Assembly (NCBI GenBank): GCA_963513935.1
Contig: OY740772.1
Coordinates: forward strand, 99,839,340 to 99,903,339
Origin: Aphrophora alni
Lineage: Eukaryota; Arthropoda; Insecta; Hemiptera; Aphrophoridae
Direction: 5' to 3'
Length of the DNA: 64,000 nucleotides
Shown here piece by piece: positions 62,501 through 64,000 of this stretch (within the stretch, counting starts at the first letter, position 1; each line of letters opens with the position of its first letter). Both the position numbers and the translations under genes were made by a program. Below the pieces are notes generated by a model that was not told the origin of the DNA, made no database searches, and worked only from the letters and a program-made list of their open reading frames with translations.

Positions 62501-64000
62501 GCTTCTAAAATTGACTCTTCAAGATTTCTAAGTTCTTTTTGAATTGAGAGAGATTTAAATAATGGTAAGAATACAATTTTGTAATTACATTGATCATACT
62601 AGTAAAATATAAAAGTGCAAATATAGAACATTTTCTTATATAATAATATTTAATTAAGTGTTATTTTGAGTCGGAGTAATAATTATACTGATAGCTACAA
62701 CAAATACTATTGCAATCAAGATTATATTATTTAATGAATGGACAATTTTATTTAGTTAGTTATTCAAATATAATAAAGTGGACAACTTTTTACATCTCAT
62801 CTTATTAATTAACTTTAAACTATCTAGAAAGGTAAAAGGGGAGACTATAACAATTTTTATATTTTACTACGTTATTTCAAAAAATCCAAAAATTAAAATA
62901 TGAAATCATTATCACTAAGATTAATAATGTAAGTTGAGTTTGTAGAAATCAATCTGGTTATTTAACCTCTTTAGTTAGTTTTACCGAAATCATGATTCAG
63001 CTAAATTGCTTTTTCTCTTATCCTCGCATTCAAAAACAGTAGATTCATCCTATTTTAACAAAATACTAGGACCTTTCATTACAAAATTTACAAATATTTA
63101 AAATAATTCTGTTTTAAAGTTATTAATAACTTTAATAATATTGAAAATGATGGATTCTTCATATTAATATGGCTTATTCGGACATTTGTCTATAGAAAAT
63201 TAGTAAATGTCATTTGTGTAGTATAGGCCTGTGTGTTCTGGTTTTATCTGATCATATTTGTATTTAGTCGTAGCTTAGATTTAGTCTTGCACCTCACACA
63301 TATTGCTGGGCCTAAGTTGGACTTTAGTGTAGGTACCAACTCTACCACAGAGCGCTTCGTGTTGGTATAATTTTTAAAAAATTTGTTATTCGAGGAATCC
63401 TTGTTTTTCTTTATTAGAATTGATTGTTCAGGCTTAGTTTTAGGCTTGAGTACTTTTCTTAGATTATAGATTTAGTTTTAGTTTCTAGCATGGCCCTAGT
63501 AGGTGTTTTTTCTCTTTTATGTTCCATTTTTATATTTGATAACGAGAGTTGATTTATAATCTCAAAACTCATGTATTAATTTTCTATACACAAATGATGA
63601 CAAATGTCATAATAATAATAAAAGAATTGCTTGTTTTTATTGTAAATAACTGCTACTACATACTTGAAGGGAAAAAGTGGTAATAAAATCGAAGTAATGA
63701 GGAGAAGTATGTTAAGATAATATGTTATAATAAAGTTAAAACAAAAATTACAAACTATTTTAAATACCTTTCTGTGAGAGCATCGGGTGAGATAGAGCCA
63801 TTGGAGTGTATGCTACCAATATCTACCAAATCAGCAGTAGATGGTGGCTCGGGGTCTGGAGGCTCTTCAGGAGGCAATATTACAACTGGAGTTACATAAG
63901 AGCGTAGCTCAGCTTGAACCAAAAAGTTTGGTGGGTTCTAAAGAAAAAGGTAAAATTTTTATTGAATAATTCTTAAAGTATTCTTTAAGCATTGTTTAAA
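3792..64000 (-). CDS. Hip1: Hip1 (Huntingtin-interacting protein 1 / Sla2p family), 3' part of gene
   Basis: Clathrin- and actin-binding endocytic adaptor. In the family, an N-terminal ANTH domain binds phosphoinositides, a coiled coil dimerises and binds clathrin light chain, and a C-terminal I/LWEQ (THATCH) domain binds F-actin at coated pits. Fourteen exons on the minus strand join in frame (649 codons plus stop). They encode, in order, a proline/acidic linker (NPPNFLVQAELRSYVTPVV), a heptad-rich coiled coil, and a C-terminal domain with LEVNEKILDSCTTLMKAIR, EFYKRNHQWTEGLISAAKAV, IAASTAQLVVASRVKA and a final EMEAQVRVLELE helix, all closely matching family landmarks. The ANTH exons lie beyond 64000, so the gene is partial. 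Introns reach 18.3 kb and are packed with transposons. Vertebrates have HIP1 and HIP1R; insects usually have one gene, hence the symbol. Confidence in family is very high; individual small exons are less certain. Confidence 0.95.
4120..4870 (+). pseudogene. Non-LTR retrotransposon relic (C-terminal reverse transcriptase region)
   Basis: Plus-strand reading in shifting frames gives SKILKVDRKKE, then VDEFNYIPNMINTNGKIQ and about 300 nt later GHLMRMEEIRMPKRELER. These resemble the RT thumb (E-F-x-YLGS-type motif, followed by a G-H-x-x-R-M segment) of Jockey/RTE-type elements. Stops and frameshifts occur throughout. A second copy of the same family is at 26480-26930. It sits in the last Hip1 intron, antisense to the gene. 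Confidence 0.6.
5480..5729 (-). mobile_element. tRNA-derived SINE, copy B
   Basis: Minus strand starts GGAGCCTCCAGTTGGTCTAA and carries a pol III A-box-like TTGGTCTAATGG (about 5706-5717) and a B-box-like GGGTTCAATCTC (5662-5673), followed by a body shared with copy A (GTTGATCCAA, later AATTAGTAGTGAA). The tRNA-like head cannot fold into a proper tRNA, so this is a SINE, not a tRNA gene. Confidence 0.65.
5831..6060 (+). mobile_element. tRNA-derived SINE, copy A
   Basis: Plus strand head GAGCCCCTGGTTGGTCTCGT includes an A-box-like segment (5838-5849), and GGTTCGATTCC (5886-5896) is a near-perfect B box. The body shares GTTGATCCAA and GATTAGTAGTGAAA with copy B. The two lie head to head about 100 bp apart in the last Hip1 intron. 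The 3' end is uncertain. Confidence 0.65.
6161..6390 (-). CDS. Hip1: Hip1 exon, core of I/LWEQ domain
   Basis: 230 nt, phase 2 in and phase 1 out. Encodes TAADEVVSGEGKMEKLIVAS, IAASTAQLVVASRVKAER and THATGGVVATAKACGQLVED, the most conserved stretch of the I/LWEQ (THATCH) actin-binding module. Acceptor is TTAATAG before 6390; donor is G|GTTAGT after 6161. It joins in frame to the exon at 24664-24764 across an 18.3-kb intron. Confidence 0.95.
6593..8117 (+). repeat. Left LTR (1525 bp)
   Basis: TG...CA-bounded direct repeat with its partner at a constant offset of 6928 bp. It contains TTTCAATAAAACATG at about 7830-7845 as a candidate poly(A) signal. Its 3' third is recognisably related to the LTR at 40867-43681 (shared GAGTTGCAACTAA, TCTAAATTGGTA and CCTGGCGCCC). 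Confidence 0.92.
8349..10019 (+). CDS. Gag-position protein of the LTR element, 556 aa, unknown family
   Basis: The only long ORF in the element, starting AAAATGG 231 nt after the left LTR. The protein is Asn/Lys/Glu-rich, mostly helical-looking, and ends with a Cys/His-containing tail (FHQSGNHRKKC) that loosely resembles a decayed CCHC zinc knuckle but lacks two of the expected cysteines. It is internally repetitive: KKNGGVSDFDGINKVLSD (about residues 164-181) returns as KKNDGVTNFDGVREIVSD (about 350-370), and EKLKIETMVKPNMSKNE returns as EKLKIKIMNRPKICQNE. No protease, RT or integrase motif is present. I do not recognise the family. Position suggests a Gag-like or accessory protein. The sense strand is strikingly poor in C. 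Confidence 0.7.
   Translation: MEGDNNNKLITNVERINAEGEAIKREVEKYFLNVNKECSVNLAAKSSDGRVCNLWWITMSREELEKQWHVRLGQNLIERESEFKKEIKNMILAGFEARNESYKKMKDRLLEEAPPVTMVAVRVITNKAEKDDYYCKFDNIKNEFFSNNNKVNNEVDNDENLKVKKNGGVSDFDGINKVLSDSVNNNSNLVKEDQNLKKMEGTNNNNDNLRAEQVRVIEQGKVDKGVINNDQGKEIIKMLELLLKESEKMMNKLDNFNQESKQENLESRQEKLKIETMVKPNMSKNECVVNDGLSQIKSKMLGEIEKFGQSMNSKFEIEKLKIKIMNRPKICQNESFENNELKQLTGNVEIKKNDGVTNFDGVREIVSDLNNKGKIKVNECVNKINDVIIKESAVCVRRQNFCSNASFENYVMLKFTSIFKIQEKKIKSFSEQYNVECEYKNGCVKEIFVKAKEYDKVRNAKLTDDKFGSLDSKMFERKRNVDMSVREKEKSILSILRDNNKVGSFVRKGSVVMTRLDTLSVWTEVFNPRDSYKNQIMYFKIFHQSGNHRKKCIIYN
10020..13520 (+). other. Non-coding, C-poor interior of the LTR element
   Basis: 3.5 kb with no plus-strand ORF of note and almost no cytosine over long stretches (11821-11880 has none). 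It contains short repeated modules: GTTTTTTGTTTTTTAA-like segments near 11826, 11886, 12024 and 13341, and a 30-bp tandem repeat at 12456-12530. The composition continues that of the 556-aa ORF, so it is probably an integral part of the family rather than a decayed host insertion. Confidence 0.6.
12456..12530 (+). repeat. 30-bp tandem repeat, 2.5 copies
   Basis: Unit ATGAAATAAAGGAAATAT followed by (A/G)CGACGATTTTA, at 12456-12485 and 12486-12515, with a partial third copy after it. It lies inside the non-coding interior of the LTR element and each unit contains an in-frame stop, so it does not encode a peptide repeat. Confidence 0.8.
13521..15045 (+). repeat. Right LTR (1525 bp)
   Basis: Same length and ends as the left LTR, and identical at all places compared. 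It is followed by the ATTG target duplication at 15046-15049. Confidence 0.92.
15467..15697 (+). pseudogene. N-terminal remnant of piggyBac-like transposase
   Basis: From the second ATG of the open frame the peptide reads MSNLCEREISEYLSRDDF, then an acidic DSDSDNDE tract and NVPGPSG, ending after 76 residues. An acidic, serine-rich leader of this kind is typical of piggyBac transposases before the catalytic DDE core. The core is missing, so the product cannot catalyse transposition. The inner element inserted 78 bp after the stop. A frame-compatible upstream ATG at 15446 exists but adds residues unlike the family. Confidence 0.55.
15784..15900 (+). repeat. 44-bp palindrome-containing tandem repeats at the end of the nested piggyBac-like element
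   Basis: Units at 15784-15827 and 15828-15871 and a diverged third from 15872. Each contains GTGCCAC followed by the perfect palindrome arms GGTGACGAT/ATCGTCACC around CT. The third palindrome is degenerate (GATCCATCGCCAC). These may be transposase-binding sites; that is inference from position. Confidence 0.85.
16149..16439 (+). CDS. Small acidic protein, piggyBac-like transposase N-terminus
   Basis: Open frame of 96 codons; the likely translation start is the internal ATG at about 16245 (MAEENLRGSEVDRLLLGY), giving a 64-residue acidic peptide with SDDDSLASEDY, GDDSDLDPLYQP and DSDIDLNLD. It resembles the aspartate/serine-rich leaders that precede the DDE core in piggyBac transposases. The core is absent, by internal deletion. 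It could be a silent relic; nothing in the sequence shows that it is expressed. Confidence 0.5.
   Translation: MLFVLFYYLFVEGYYFSYYKFKVVFWIIYCFEMAEENLRGSEVDRLLLGYSDDDSLASEDYLLHLFGDDSDLDPLYQPESDSNNQFSDSDIDLNLD
17996..19923 (+). pseudogene. Unclassified DDE-like transposase gene, broken
   Basis: Starts ATG at 17996 with a basic leader (LNRGKKRKLNVDSWKKEVKK) typical of nuclear DNA-binding proteins. A likely 127-bp intron (18164-18290, GAG|GTAAGT to AAAG|GAT) precedes a Cys-rich stretch (TCSCTHEGCK). The main body (18602-19516) contains CVDLEQVLFTP, VWSDRCTGQNNNW and GHSFLPCDRDFALIE; the spaced acidic residues are consistent with an RNase H-fold DDE/D catalytic centre, which is inference. The C-terminus is 19453-19923. 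Lesions are a TAA at 18122-18124, a frameshift in an A run near 18600 and another near the A run at 19455, beside an 18-bp direct duplication. It is therefore inactive, though recently so. Confidence 0.75.
20143..20199. repeat. Internal hairpin of the 17.8-20.4 kb transposon
   Basis: Arms 20143-20168 (TAGTGGAAAAACGTTGCTTG then TGCATA) and 20174-20199 match at 25 of 26 positions around a 5-nt loop. Each arm contains the GGAAAAACGTT core of the element's termini. Confidence 0.85.
20410..22357. other. Intronic sequence, no gene seen
   Basis: AT-rich Hip1 intron between two transposons. Short open frames at 20621-20827 and 21069-21326 have no recognisable motif and I do not call them genes. A poly-G run lies at about 22230-22238. 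Confidence 0.6.
22358..24617 (+). mobile_element. pogo/Tigger-type DNA transposon, dead
   Basis: Inverted repeats at 22358-22380 and 24595-24617 share AGAGTCT(T/C)GGTTATCC and are flanked by TA on both sides, the mariner-superfamily target duplication. The repeat is close to the well-known Tigger terminus. A degenerate transposase runs 22691-24316. The element ends 46 bp short of the donor of Hip1 exon 24664-24764, on the intron side. Confidence 0.85.
22691..24316 (+). pseudogene. Tigger/jerky-like transposase pseudogene
   Basis: The plus strand reads through many stops and frameshifts as a Tigger-family protein: an N-terminal KRKKMVLSIKDKLEALKRLN helix-turn-helix, then KLADHYGVGSHEV, a middle KKHHGIRQLNISGEELSS, the catalytic-region motif FNCDETGINFKMF followed by YKRSKERVTILAYSN, and near the end IKAMFLPLNVT with PIDQVVLETLKRNYRRKLL. 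These are the landmarks of pogo-type DDE transposases. The first stop is only about 43 codons in. It is a fossil with no coding function. Confidence 0.85.
24664..24764 (-). CDS. Hip1: Hip1 exon, I/LWEQ domain start
   Basis: 101 nt, phase 0 in and phase 2 out. Encodes GSASAKEFYKRNHQWTEGLI and SAAKAVGMGANFL, the W-T-E-G-L-I-S-A-K-A-V landmark of HIP1 family I/LWEQ domains. Acceptor TTATAG, donor TT|GTAAGT. Confidence 0.95.
24765..25600. other. Hip1 intron, no feature seen
   Basis: AT-rich intron; one Tigger-terminus-like string (AGCCGAACCTCATAATTAGC near 25183) has no partner. Confidence 0.6.
25601..25753 (-). CDS. Hip1: Hip1 exon, upstream helix of the actin-binding region
   Basis: 153 nt, phase 0 on both sides. 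Encodes EMLNQSRAADSGLKLEVNEK followed by ILDSCTTLMKAIRILVQKSK and a final EIVAQGK, nearly colinear with the conserved segment just before the I/LWEQ core. Acceptor GTGCAG, donor AAG|GTAAGA. Confidence 0.96.
26470..26950 (+). pseudogene. Non-LTR retrotransposon relic, same family as 4.1-4.9 kb
   Basis: Plus-strand pieces read DDMAWEENEKGLDKEELA, LEKSKILKVDRNKEQERG and, after frameshifts, KEEIERRTWKSGQFYNMMKN, matching the RT palm/thumb relic at 4120-4870. The first piece probably includes the remains of the Y-A-D-D catalytic box (only DDM is left). It is heavily broken, and antisense to Hip1. Confidence 0.6.
27250..27760. other. GC-richer intronic island, unclassified
   Basis: This block is less AT-rich than its surroundings and has overlapping open frames on both strands (27412-27750 plus, 27347-27544 minus) with no motif I recognise. 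It may be a fragment of an unidentified element. A small inverted repeat GACTGTATG/CATACAGTC lies at about 27739-27764, about 67 bp from a Hip1 splice donor. Confidence 0.35.
27831..28078 (-). CDS. Hip1: Hip1 exon, helical region before I/LWEQ
   Basis: 248 nt, phase 2 in and phase 0 out. Encodes MANSCKEVTEACLSVLKEI, DVKLLREKISNLSEMANSLS and ELATMDKAIEEAAKKIE. The closing A-I-E-E-A-A-K-K-I-E segment corresponds to the upstream regulatory helix region that precedes the actin-binding core in the family. Acceptor TTTTAG, donor GAG|GTGATT, a weaker donor than the others. Confidence 0.93.
28440..28760 (+). pseudogene. mariner transposase C-terminal relic
   Basis: Plus-strand reading with frameshifts gives KLSGGIVFLHNNTRLHS, FGWEIFHNRLH, then a serine-aspartate-tyrosine string (PSDYNLYLFLK) and LAADFYEDGIKK-like residues. 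These match the LHDNARPH, FGWEVF and PSDYHLF landmarks of mariner transposases, although the catalytic D of LHDN is N here. It is followed by an A-rich run. It is dead. Confidence 0.75.
28933..29094 (-). CDS. Hip1: Hip1 exon
   Basis: 162 nt, phase 1 to phase 1. Encodes YFSSLLPRLENSVSCLETQN, then IRVSHLTAQFAVLGKATSNT and AHDIEFGD, fitting the helical rod between coiled coil and actin-binding domain. Acceptor TTTTCAG, donor GATC|GTAAGT. Confidence 0.93.
29660..30015 (+). pseudogene. Jockey-type retrotransposon 3' relic (post-RNase H, zinc-finger-like)
   Basis: Plus-strand frames read NFFVLVQETTALQPT, then NYFKILHSNNCVLCG, NKNHQLECDKLDSNQR and KLYWDAKRELTIK. The spacing of C-x2-C, H-x4-C and a closing L-Y-W-x-A-R matches the C-terminal zinc-binding tail found after RNase H in many insect non-LTR elements. 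The match is partial and broken. Confidence 0.45.
30016..30898. other. Hip1 intron, no feature seen
   Basis: AT-rich, low-complexity intron. No open frame, repeat pair or tRNA-like sequence found. Confidence 0.6.
30899..30988 (-). CDS. Hip1: Hip1 exon
   Basis: 90 nt, joins phase 1 to phase 1. Encodes QVLSESETILQQTKDNISDP then AISSITCTP. The I-L-Q-x(8)-D-P and C-T-P/S features match the segment after the coiled coil in HIP1 proteins. Acceptor CAACAG, donor CCAG|GTTTGT. Confidence 0.92.
31029..31066. repeat. (AT)n microsatellite
   Basis: Uninterrupted TA dinucleotide run of about 38 bp in an intron. Confidence 0.95.
31067..32688. other. Hip1 intron, mostly featureless
   Basis: AT-rich intron. 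A GC-richer stretch at about 32230-32360 contains GAGCTTCAACCCAT, faintly like a pol III B box, but I could not identify an A box, so no SINE is called. Confidence 0.5.
32689..32857 (-). CDS. Hip1: Hip1 exon, end of coiled coil
   Basis: 169 nt, phase 0 in and phase 1 out. Encodes ALSSKVDWMSVEKAQIESEL, QDLLSQKEELDVRLADVEEE and LKVTTENSKIRQKTLF, a clear heptad-repeat coiled coil. Acceptor CTACAG, donor TTCG|GTTAGT. Confidence 0.93.
33490..34110 (+). pseudogene. Non-LTR retrotransposon RNase H relic
   Basis: Plus strand contains CISVQCGIVGNELMNVTANI, resembling the last RNase H motif (P-x-H-x-G-I-x-G-N-E-x-A-D) with the His and Asp lost, followed about 150 nt later by an open frame (33654-34100) that reads DHITMRQYLHHFKQSDSLLC, which resembles the tail region seen after RNase H (G-H-x4-L-H-x-F...C). 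Both the active-site losses and the frame breaks show it is dead. Confidence 0.5.
34111..36139. other. Hip1 intron, no feature seen
   Basis: AT-rich intron with no recognisable element. A C run lies at about 34396-34404. No open frame worth reporting. Confidence 0.5.
36140..36151 (-). CDS. Hip1: Hip1 12-nt microexon (candidate)
   Basis: ATACGTAACTTG, encoding I-R-N-L, phase 0 on both sides. It is preceded on the minus strand by a long pyrimidine-rich tract and the first AG after it (CGTCAG), and followed at once by a strong donor GTAAGTTT. Including it keeps the reading frame and the helical register; skipping it also keeps the frame, so it could be alternatively used. Support is splice signals only. 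Confidence 0.55.
36465..36664. repeat. Hairpin MITE, about 200 bp
   Basis: Arms 36465-36547 and 36587-36664 are near-perfect inverted repeats (shared core GTAATCGGAACAAAACAGGA) around a 39-bp loop. No coding capacity. It lies 313 bp from the Hip1 microexon. The target duplication is not resolvable because the ends run into AT repeats. Confidence 0.85.
36670..37686. other. Hip1 intron, no feature seen
   Basis: AT-rich with poly-T and poly-A runs. No gene or repeat pair identified. Confidence 0.6.
37687..37824 (-). CDS. Hip1: Hip1 exon, coiled coil
   Basis: 138 nt, phase 0 to phase 0. Encodes KADVDKQLSSVRTMDLDTTD, then KTKLEEVLEELAQLQASTDA ending SEQNQ. The first residues follow naturally from the exon at 52322-52410 (HIQLIRQ|KADVDKQL), matching the K-x-A-D-x-x-K-Q-L order in HIP1. 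Acceptor GACTAG, donor CAG|GTAGAA. Confidence 0.93.
38760..39720 (-). pseudogene. Non-LTR retrotransposon relic (RT C-terminus and RNase H)
   Basis: On the minus strand, in shifting frames: SAQNIALCSYGNP and TPVRALKMYTQNNPI near 39560 (the T-G-A-x-x-T-P-x-x-A-L segment after RT), AISFLKAKSL, then SFLIDGWEN (39170-39200) and finally LQWIHISLFGNNVVDALVKK near 38890, which is the RNase H I-P-x-H-x-G-V-x-G-N-E-x-A-D-x-L-A-K-K motif with substitutions. It is in the same orientation as Hip1, in an intron, and heavily decayed. Confidence 0.6.
39721..40866. other. Hip1 intron, no gene seen
   Basis: AT-rich intron with a poly-A run at about 40758-40780. The open frame 40678-40896 is low-complexity and runs into the LTR; not a gene. 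Confidence 0.6.
40867..42272 (+). repeat. LTR, first copy (1406 bp)
   Basis: Contains a 62-codon frame (41030-41218) repeated identically in the second copy; it has no recognisable motif. GTTTAATAAATTTTTATG near 42040 and TCTAAATTGGTATGC near 42171 are shared with the other LTR family. Confidence 0.88.
42276..43681 (+). repeat. LTR, second copy (1406 bp)
   Basis: Constant offset of 1409 bp from the first copy. Ends AATTGTTACA and is followed by the ACTT target duplication. Confidence 0.88.
43690..44500. other. Hip1 intron, no feature seen
   Basis: AT-rich intron; the minus open frame 43739-43984 has no recognisable motif. Confidence 0.55.
44503..44535. repeat. (AT)n microsatellite at the edge of the fold-back element
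   Basis: AT dinucleotide run abutting the left arm of the Penelope-like fold-back. A second, shorter AT run (about 45227-45241) abuts the right arm. Confidence 0.9.
44534..45226. mobile_element. Second Penelope-like fold-back insertion
   Basis: Left arm 44534-44846 is minus-oriented; right arm 44871-45226 is plus-oriented. They are close inverted copies of the same C-terminal codons and 3' untranslated region seen at 2614-3331 (shared CTAGCCGACCAATGGTTTCG and GGTGGGAGTTAGGATACAAT). The right arm keeps the full end (CCAAGAACCATCGGTCTCAA) and the left arm lacks it. The coding end LDLYNSPLVKPLKVIC is present in both arms. Both sides abut AT repeats. Confidence 0.65.
45245..47325. other. Hip1 intron, no gene called
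   Basis: AT-rich intron. Short open frames at 46732-47127 on both strands overlap a moderately GC-richer block but show no motif I recognise. Confidence 0.5.
47330..47962. mobile_element. Possible TTAA-flanked MITE
   Basis: TTAACCCTCTATGTGGTATT begins at 47326 and, on the opposite strand, TTAACCCTGACACTGTTAGA ends at 47966. The shared outer TTAACCCT resembles piggyBac-type ends, but similarity stops after a few bases and there is no coding sequence. Weak call. Confidence 0.3.
47970..49770. other. Hip1 intron, no gene seen
   Basis: AT-rich intron. GAGGATGGCGACTTTCTTGT at about 48694 followed by GAAACGTG resembles a motif often seen in 3' regions of insect retroelements, but nothing else supports an element. 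Confidence 0.5.
49771..49854 (-). CDS. Hip1: Extra Hip1-phase exon, possibly duplicated or alternative
   Basis: 84 nt, phase 0 on both sides, with acceptor ATTTTCAG and donor ATT|GTAAGG. Encodes KAGVDKALRGSDKMTKFARA then ANNLIISI. Its first residues mirror the next exon (KADVDKQL at 37687-37824) and DKMTK resembles DKTK there. It lacks the heptad pattern of its neighbours. It could be a cassette or mutually exclusive exon, or a decayed duplicate that is never spliced in. Omitting it leaves the frame intact. Confidence 0.45.
49855..52321. other. Hip1 intron, no feature seen
   Basis: AT-rich intron with a short (TG)n run at about 51729-51739. Open frames at 50090-50299 and 51778-51996 have no recognisable motif. 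Confidence 0.55.
52322..52410 (-). CDS. Hip1: Hip1 exon, coiled coil
   Basis: 89 nt, phase 1 in and phase 0 out. Encodes KAKAIEEKFHKLKEVYTKLR then EEHIQLIRQ, corresponding to the K-Y-x-K-L-K-E-K-H-x-x-L block of the HIP1 coiled coil. Acceptor TTTTCAG, donor CAG|GTAAAT. Confidence 0.94.
52411..54344. other. Hip1 intron, no feature seen
   Basis: AT-rich intron. A slightly GC-richer patch at 52930-53160 has no recognisable identity. Confidence 0.55.
54345..54429 (-). CDS. Hip1: Hip1 exon, coiled coil
   Basis: 85 nt, phase 0 in and phase 1 out. Encodes DSELTQERLLKEDLLQQTEV then VAKYHETE, a heptad-rich segment. Acceptor TGATAG, donor GAAA|GTAAGT. It joins cleanly to exons on both sides. Confidence 0.9.
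54430..56240. other. Hip1 intron, no feature seen
   Basis: AT-rich intron up to the Jockey-superfamily insertion. No motif or repeat pair recognised. Confidence 0.55.
56241..58592 (+). pseudogene. Reverse transcriptase-RNase H polyprotein fragment with three internal stops
   Basis: One reading frame runs from about 56241 to a stop at 58590-58592, interrupted only by TGA 57015-57017, TAA 58002-58004 and TAG 58488-58490. RT landmarks: HRAPGPDGITPLLLKEG, AYRPICLNSFLLKAMERIL, NQFAYRPGRSTEAAL, FLDIEGAFSNTS (catalytic D), GCAQGGVLSPLLWN and the catalytic QGYADDVAIVV; then VKYLGTVLDKRLTW in the thumb. RNase H landmarks: WFTDGSKTEMGTGGG, AEVGAISECI, IFTDSQAAIKAL and WVPGHSGIDGNERADELA, so all catalytic acidic residues are kept. 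A C-terminal CRKCGLAEESAEHILLECE zinc-binding tail follows. RNase H plus this tail fits RNase H-bearing Jockey-group clades. No frameshift occurred, suggesting a young copy. Confidence 0.88.
56248..58690 (+). mobile_element. 5'-truncated Jockey-superfamily non-LTR retrotransposon
   Basis: The copy starts inside the reverse transcriptase domain and ends in a poly-A tail (about 58672-58690). It is distinctly GC-richer than the flanks. A possible short target duplication ATAGGA occurs just before the 5' junction (56242-56247) and just after the tail (58691-58696). ORF1, the endonuclease and the start of RT are missing. It lies antisense to Hip1 in the 54.4-62.3 kb intron. Confidence 0.85.
58700..59376. 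other. Hip1 intron with a small unidentified open frame
   Basis: The plus-strand frame 59030-59233 (67 codons, MEENQGQTQQGGNDGQPLGA at the start) is GC-richer than its surroundings, Gly/Gln-rich, and has no known motif that I can name. It may be a fragment of a retroelement ORF. An AT run follows at about 59290-59310. No function is proposed. Confidence 0.3.
59397..60703. repeat. Five dispersed CCGACCCGATCGGGTCGG-type palindromes in the piggyBac-like element
   Basis: Copies at about 59397-59415, 59441-59460, 59636-59656, 60631-60646 and 60687-60703, three near one end and two near the other; the last is imperfect (GACCCGATCGGTC). They are markedly GC-rich in an AT-rich context. They are likely transposase-binding or folding sites, by position only. 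Confidence 0.85.
60073..60586 (-). pseudogene. piggyBac-like transposase C-terminus with one frameshift
   Basis: The minus strand from 60586 reads PISVVQYNKAKMGIDLSDQM, then a serine-rich segment and KSMRWYHKIAEELLLGTSVV, the typical N-K-x-M-G-G/I-V/I-D-x-x-D-Q-x-x-x-Y block and the R-x-x-x-W-Y-x-K-I that follow the catalytic core; the final Asp of the DDE triad region (GIDLSDQ) is present. The frame ends at 60203. One base too many in an A run (about 60232-60240) shifts the frame; the +1 frame beyond contains NCKLCYKRV, FCNMCPDKPYLCKNCF and H, a C-terminal Cys-rich zinc-binding domain. The upstream catalytic part is deleted. Confidence 0.8.
60861..62267. other. Hip1 intron, no feature seen
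   Basis: AT-rich intron with no recognisable gene or mobile element. Confidence 0.55.
62268..62406 (-). CDS. Hip1: Hip1 exon, start of coiled coil
   Basis: 139 nt, phase 2 in and phase 0 out. Encodes DNLIEHLQRELGRQRNEIQR, LLVEHQRAINELSDKINTLE and IELAKK, a continuous heptad repeat, the N-terminal end of the HIP1 coiled coil. Acceptor TTTCAG, donor AAA|GTGAGT. Confidence 0.94.
62407..63767. other. Hip1 intron, no feature seen
   Basis: AT-rich intron. A moderately GC-richer block at 63220-63500 shows no motif. Confidence 0.55.
63768..63937 (-). CDS. Hip1: Hip1 exon, linker after the ANTH domain
   Basis: 170 nt, phase 0 in and phase 2 out; first Hip1 exon inside the window. Encodes NPPNFLVQAELRSYVTPVVI, then LPPEEPPDPEPPSTADLVDI and GSIHSNGSISPDALTE. 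The N-P-P-N-F-L start and acidic/proline tract match the segment between ANTH and coiled coil, which in the family carries clathrin- and AP2-binding motifs. Acceptor TTCTTTAG, donor AAAG|GTATTT. Confidence 0.95.

Overview
This window looks like a piece of an AT-rich arthropod genome, most likely an insect and possibly a hemipteran. That placement is inferred from gene structure (short exons with GT-AG splicing, kilobase introns) and from the transposon mix, not from any marker gene. Only one host gene is recognisable: an orthologue of Huntingtin-interacting protein 1 (Hip1 / HIP1R / yeast Sla2p), read on the minus strand across almost the whole window. Fourteen exons join in frame from 63937 down to a stop at 3792-3794. 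They add up to 1950 nt (649 codons plus stop) and encode the linker after the N-terminal ANTH domain, the central coiled coil and the complete C-terminal I/LWEQ (THATCH) actin-binding domain. The ANTH exons and promoter lie beyond position 64000. Two further exon-level features are unusual: a 12-nt microexon (36140-36151), counted among the fourteen, and an extra 84-nt in-frame exon (49771-49854) whose start resembles the next coding exon, which could be a duplicated or alternative exon.

Everything else is intron, 3' flank and mobile DNA. 1-3790 is downstream of the gene and holds a dead Tigger-like DNA transposon and a fold-back Penelope-like retroelement end. The last intron (3956-6160) holds a non-LTR reverse transcriptase relic and two oppositely oriented tRNA-derived SINEs. 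The 18.3-kb intron 6391-24663 is about 85% transposon: an 8.45-kb LTR element with LTRs that match throughout (6593-15045), a piggyBac-like element (15156-17372) with another piggyBac-like element nested inside it (15776-16923), a 2.6-kb DNA transposon with an unclassified transposase (17796-20403), and a dead pogo/Tigger element (22358-24617) ending 46 bp from a Hip1 splice donor.

From 24.6 to 40 kb the small Hip1 exons are separated by introns carrying a mariner relic, several non-LTR retrotransposon relics and a 200-bp hairpin MITE. At 40867-43681 two 1406-bp LTRs stand back to back with only TTT between them and one shared target duplication. They are related to the LTR of the 8.45-kb element. 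A second fold-back Penelope-like end lies at 44.5-45.2 kb. From 56.2 to 60.9 kb there is a GC-richer, 5'-truncated Jockey-superfamily retrotransposon with reverse transcriptase and RNase H, then a third, internally deleted piggyBac-like element with perfect 15-bp inverted repeats.

The most unusual structures are the two-LTR junction, the sense-strand C-poor LTR element with only one gag-position ORF, the arrays of short palindromes just inside the ends of all three piggyBac-like elements, and the Hip1 microexon and duplicated-looking exon. Family calls come from reading motifs by eye; no database search was run.
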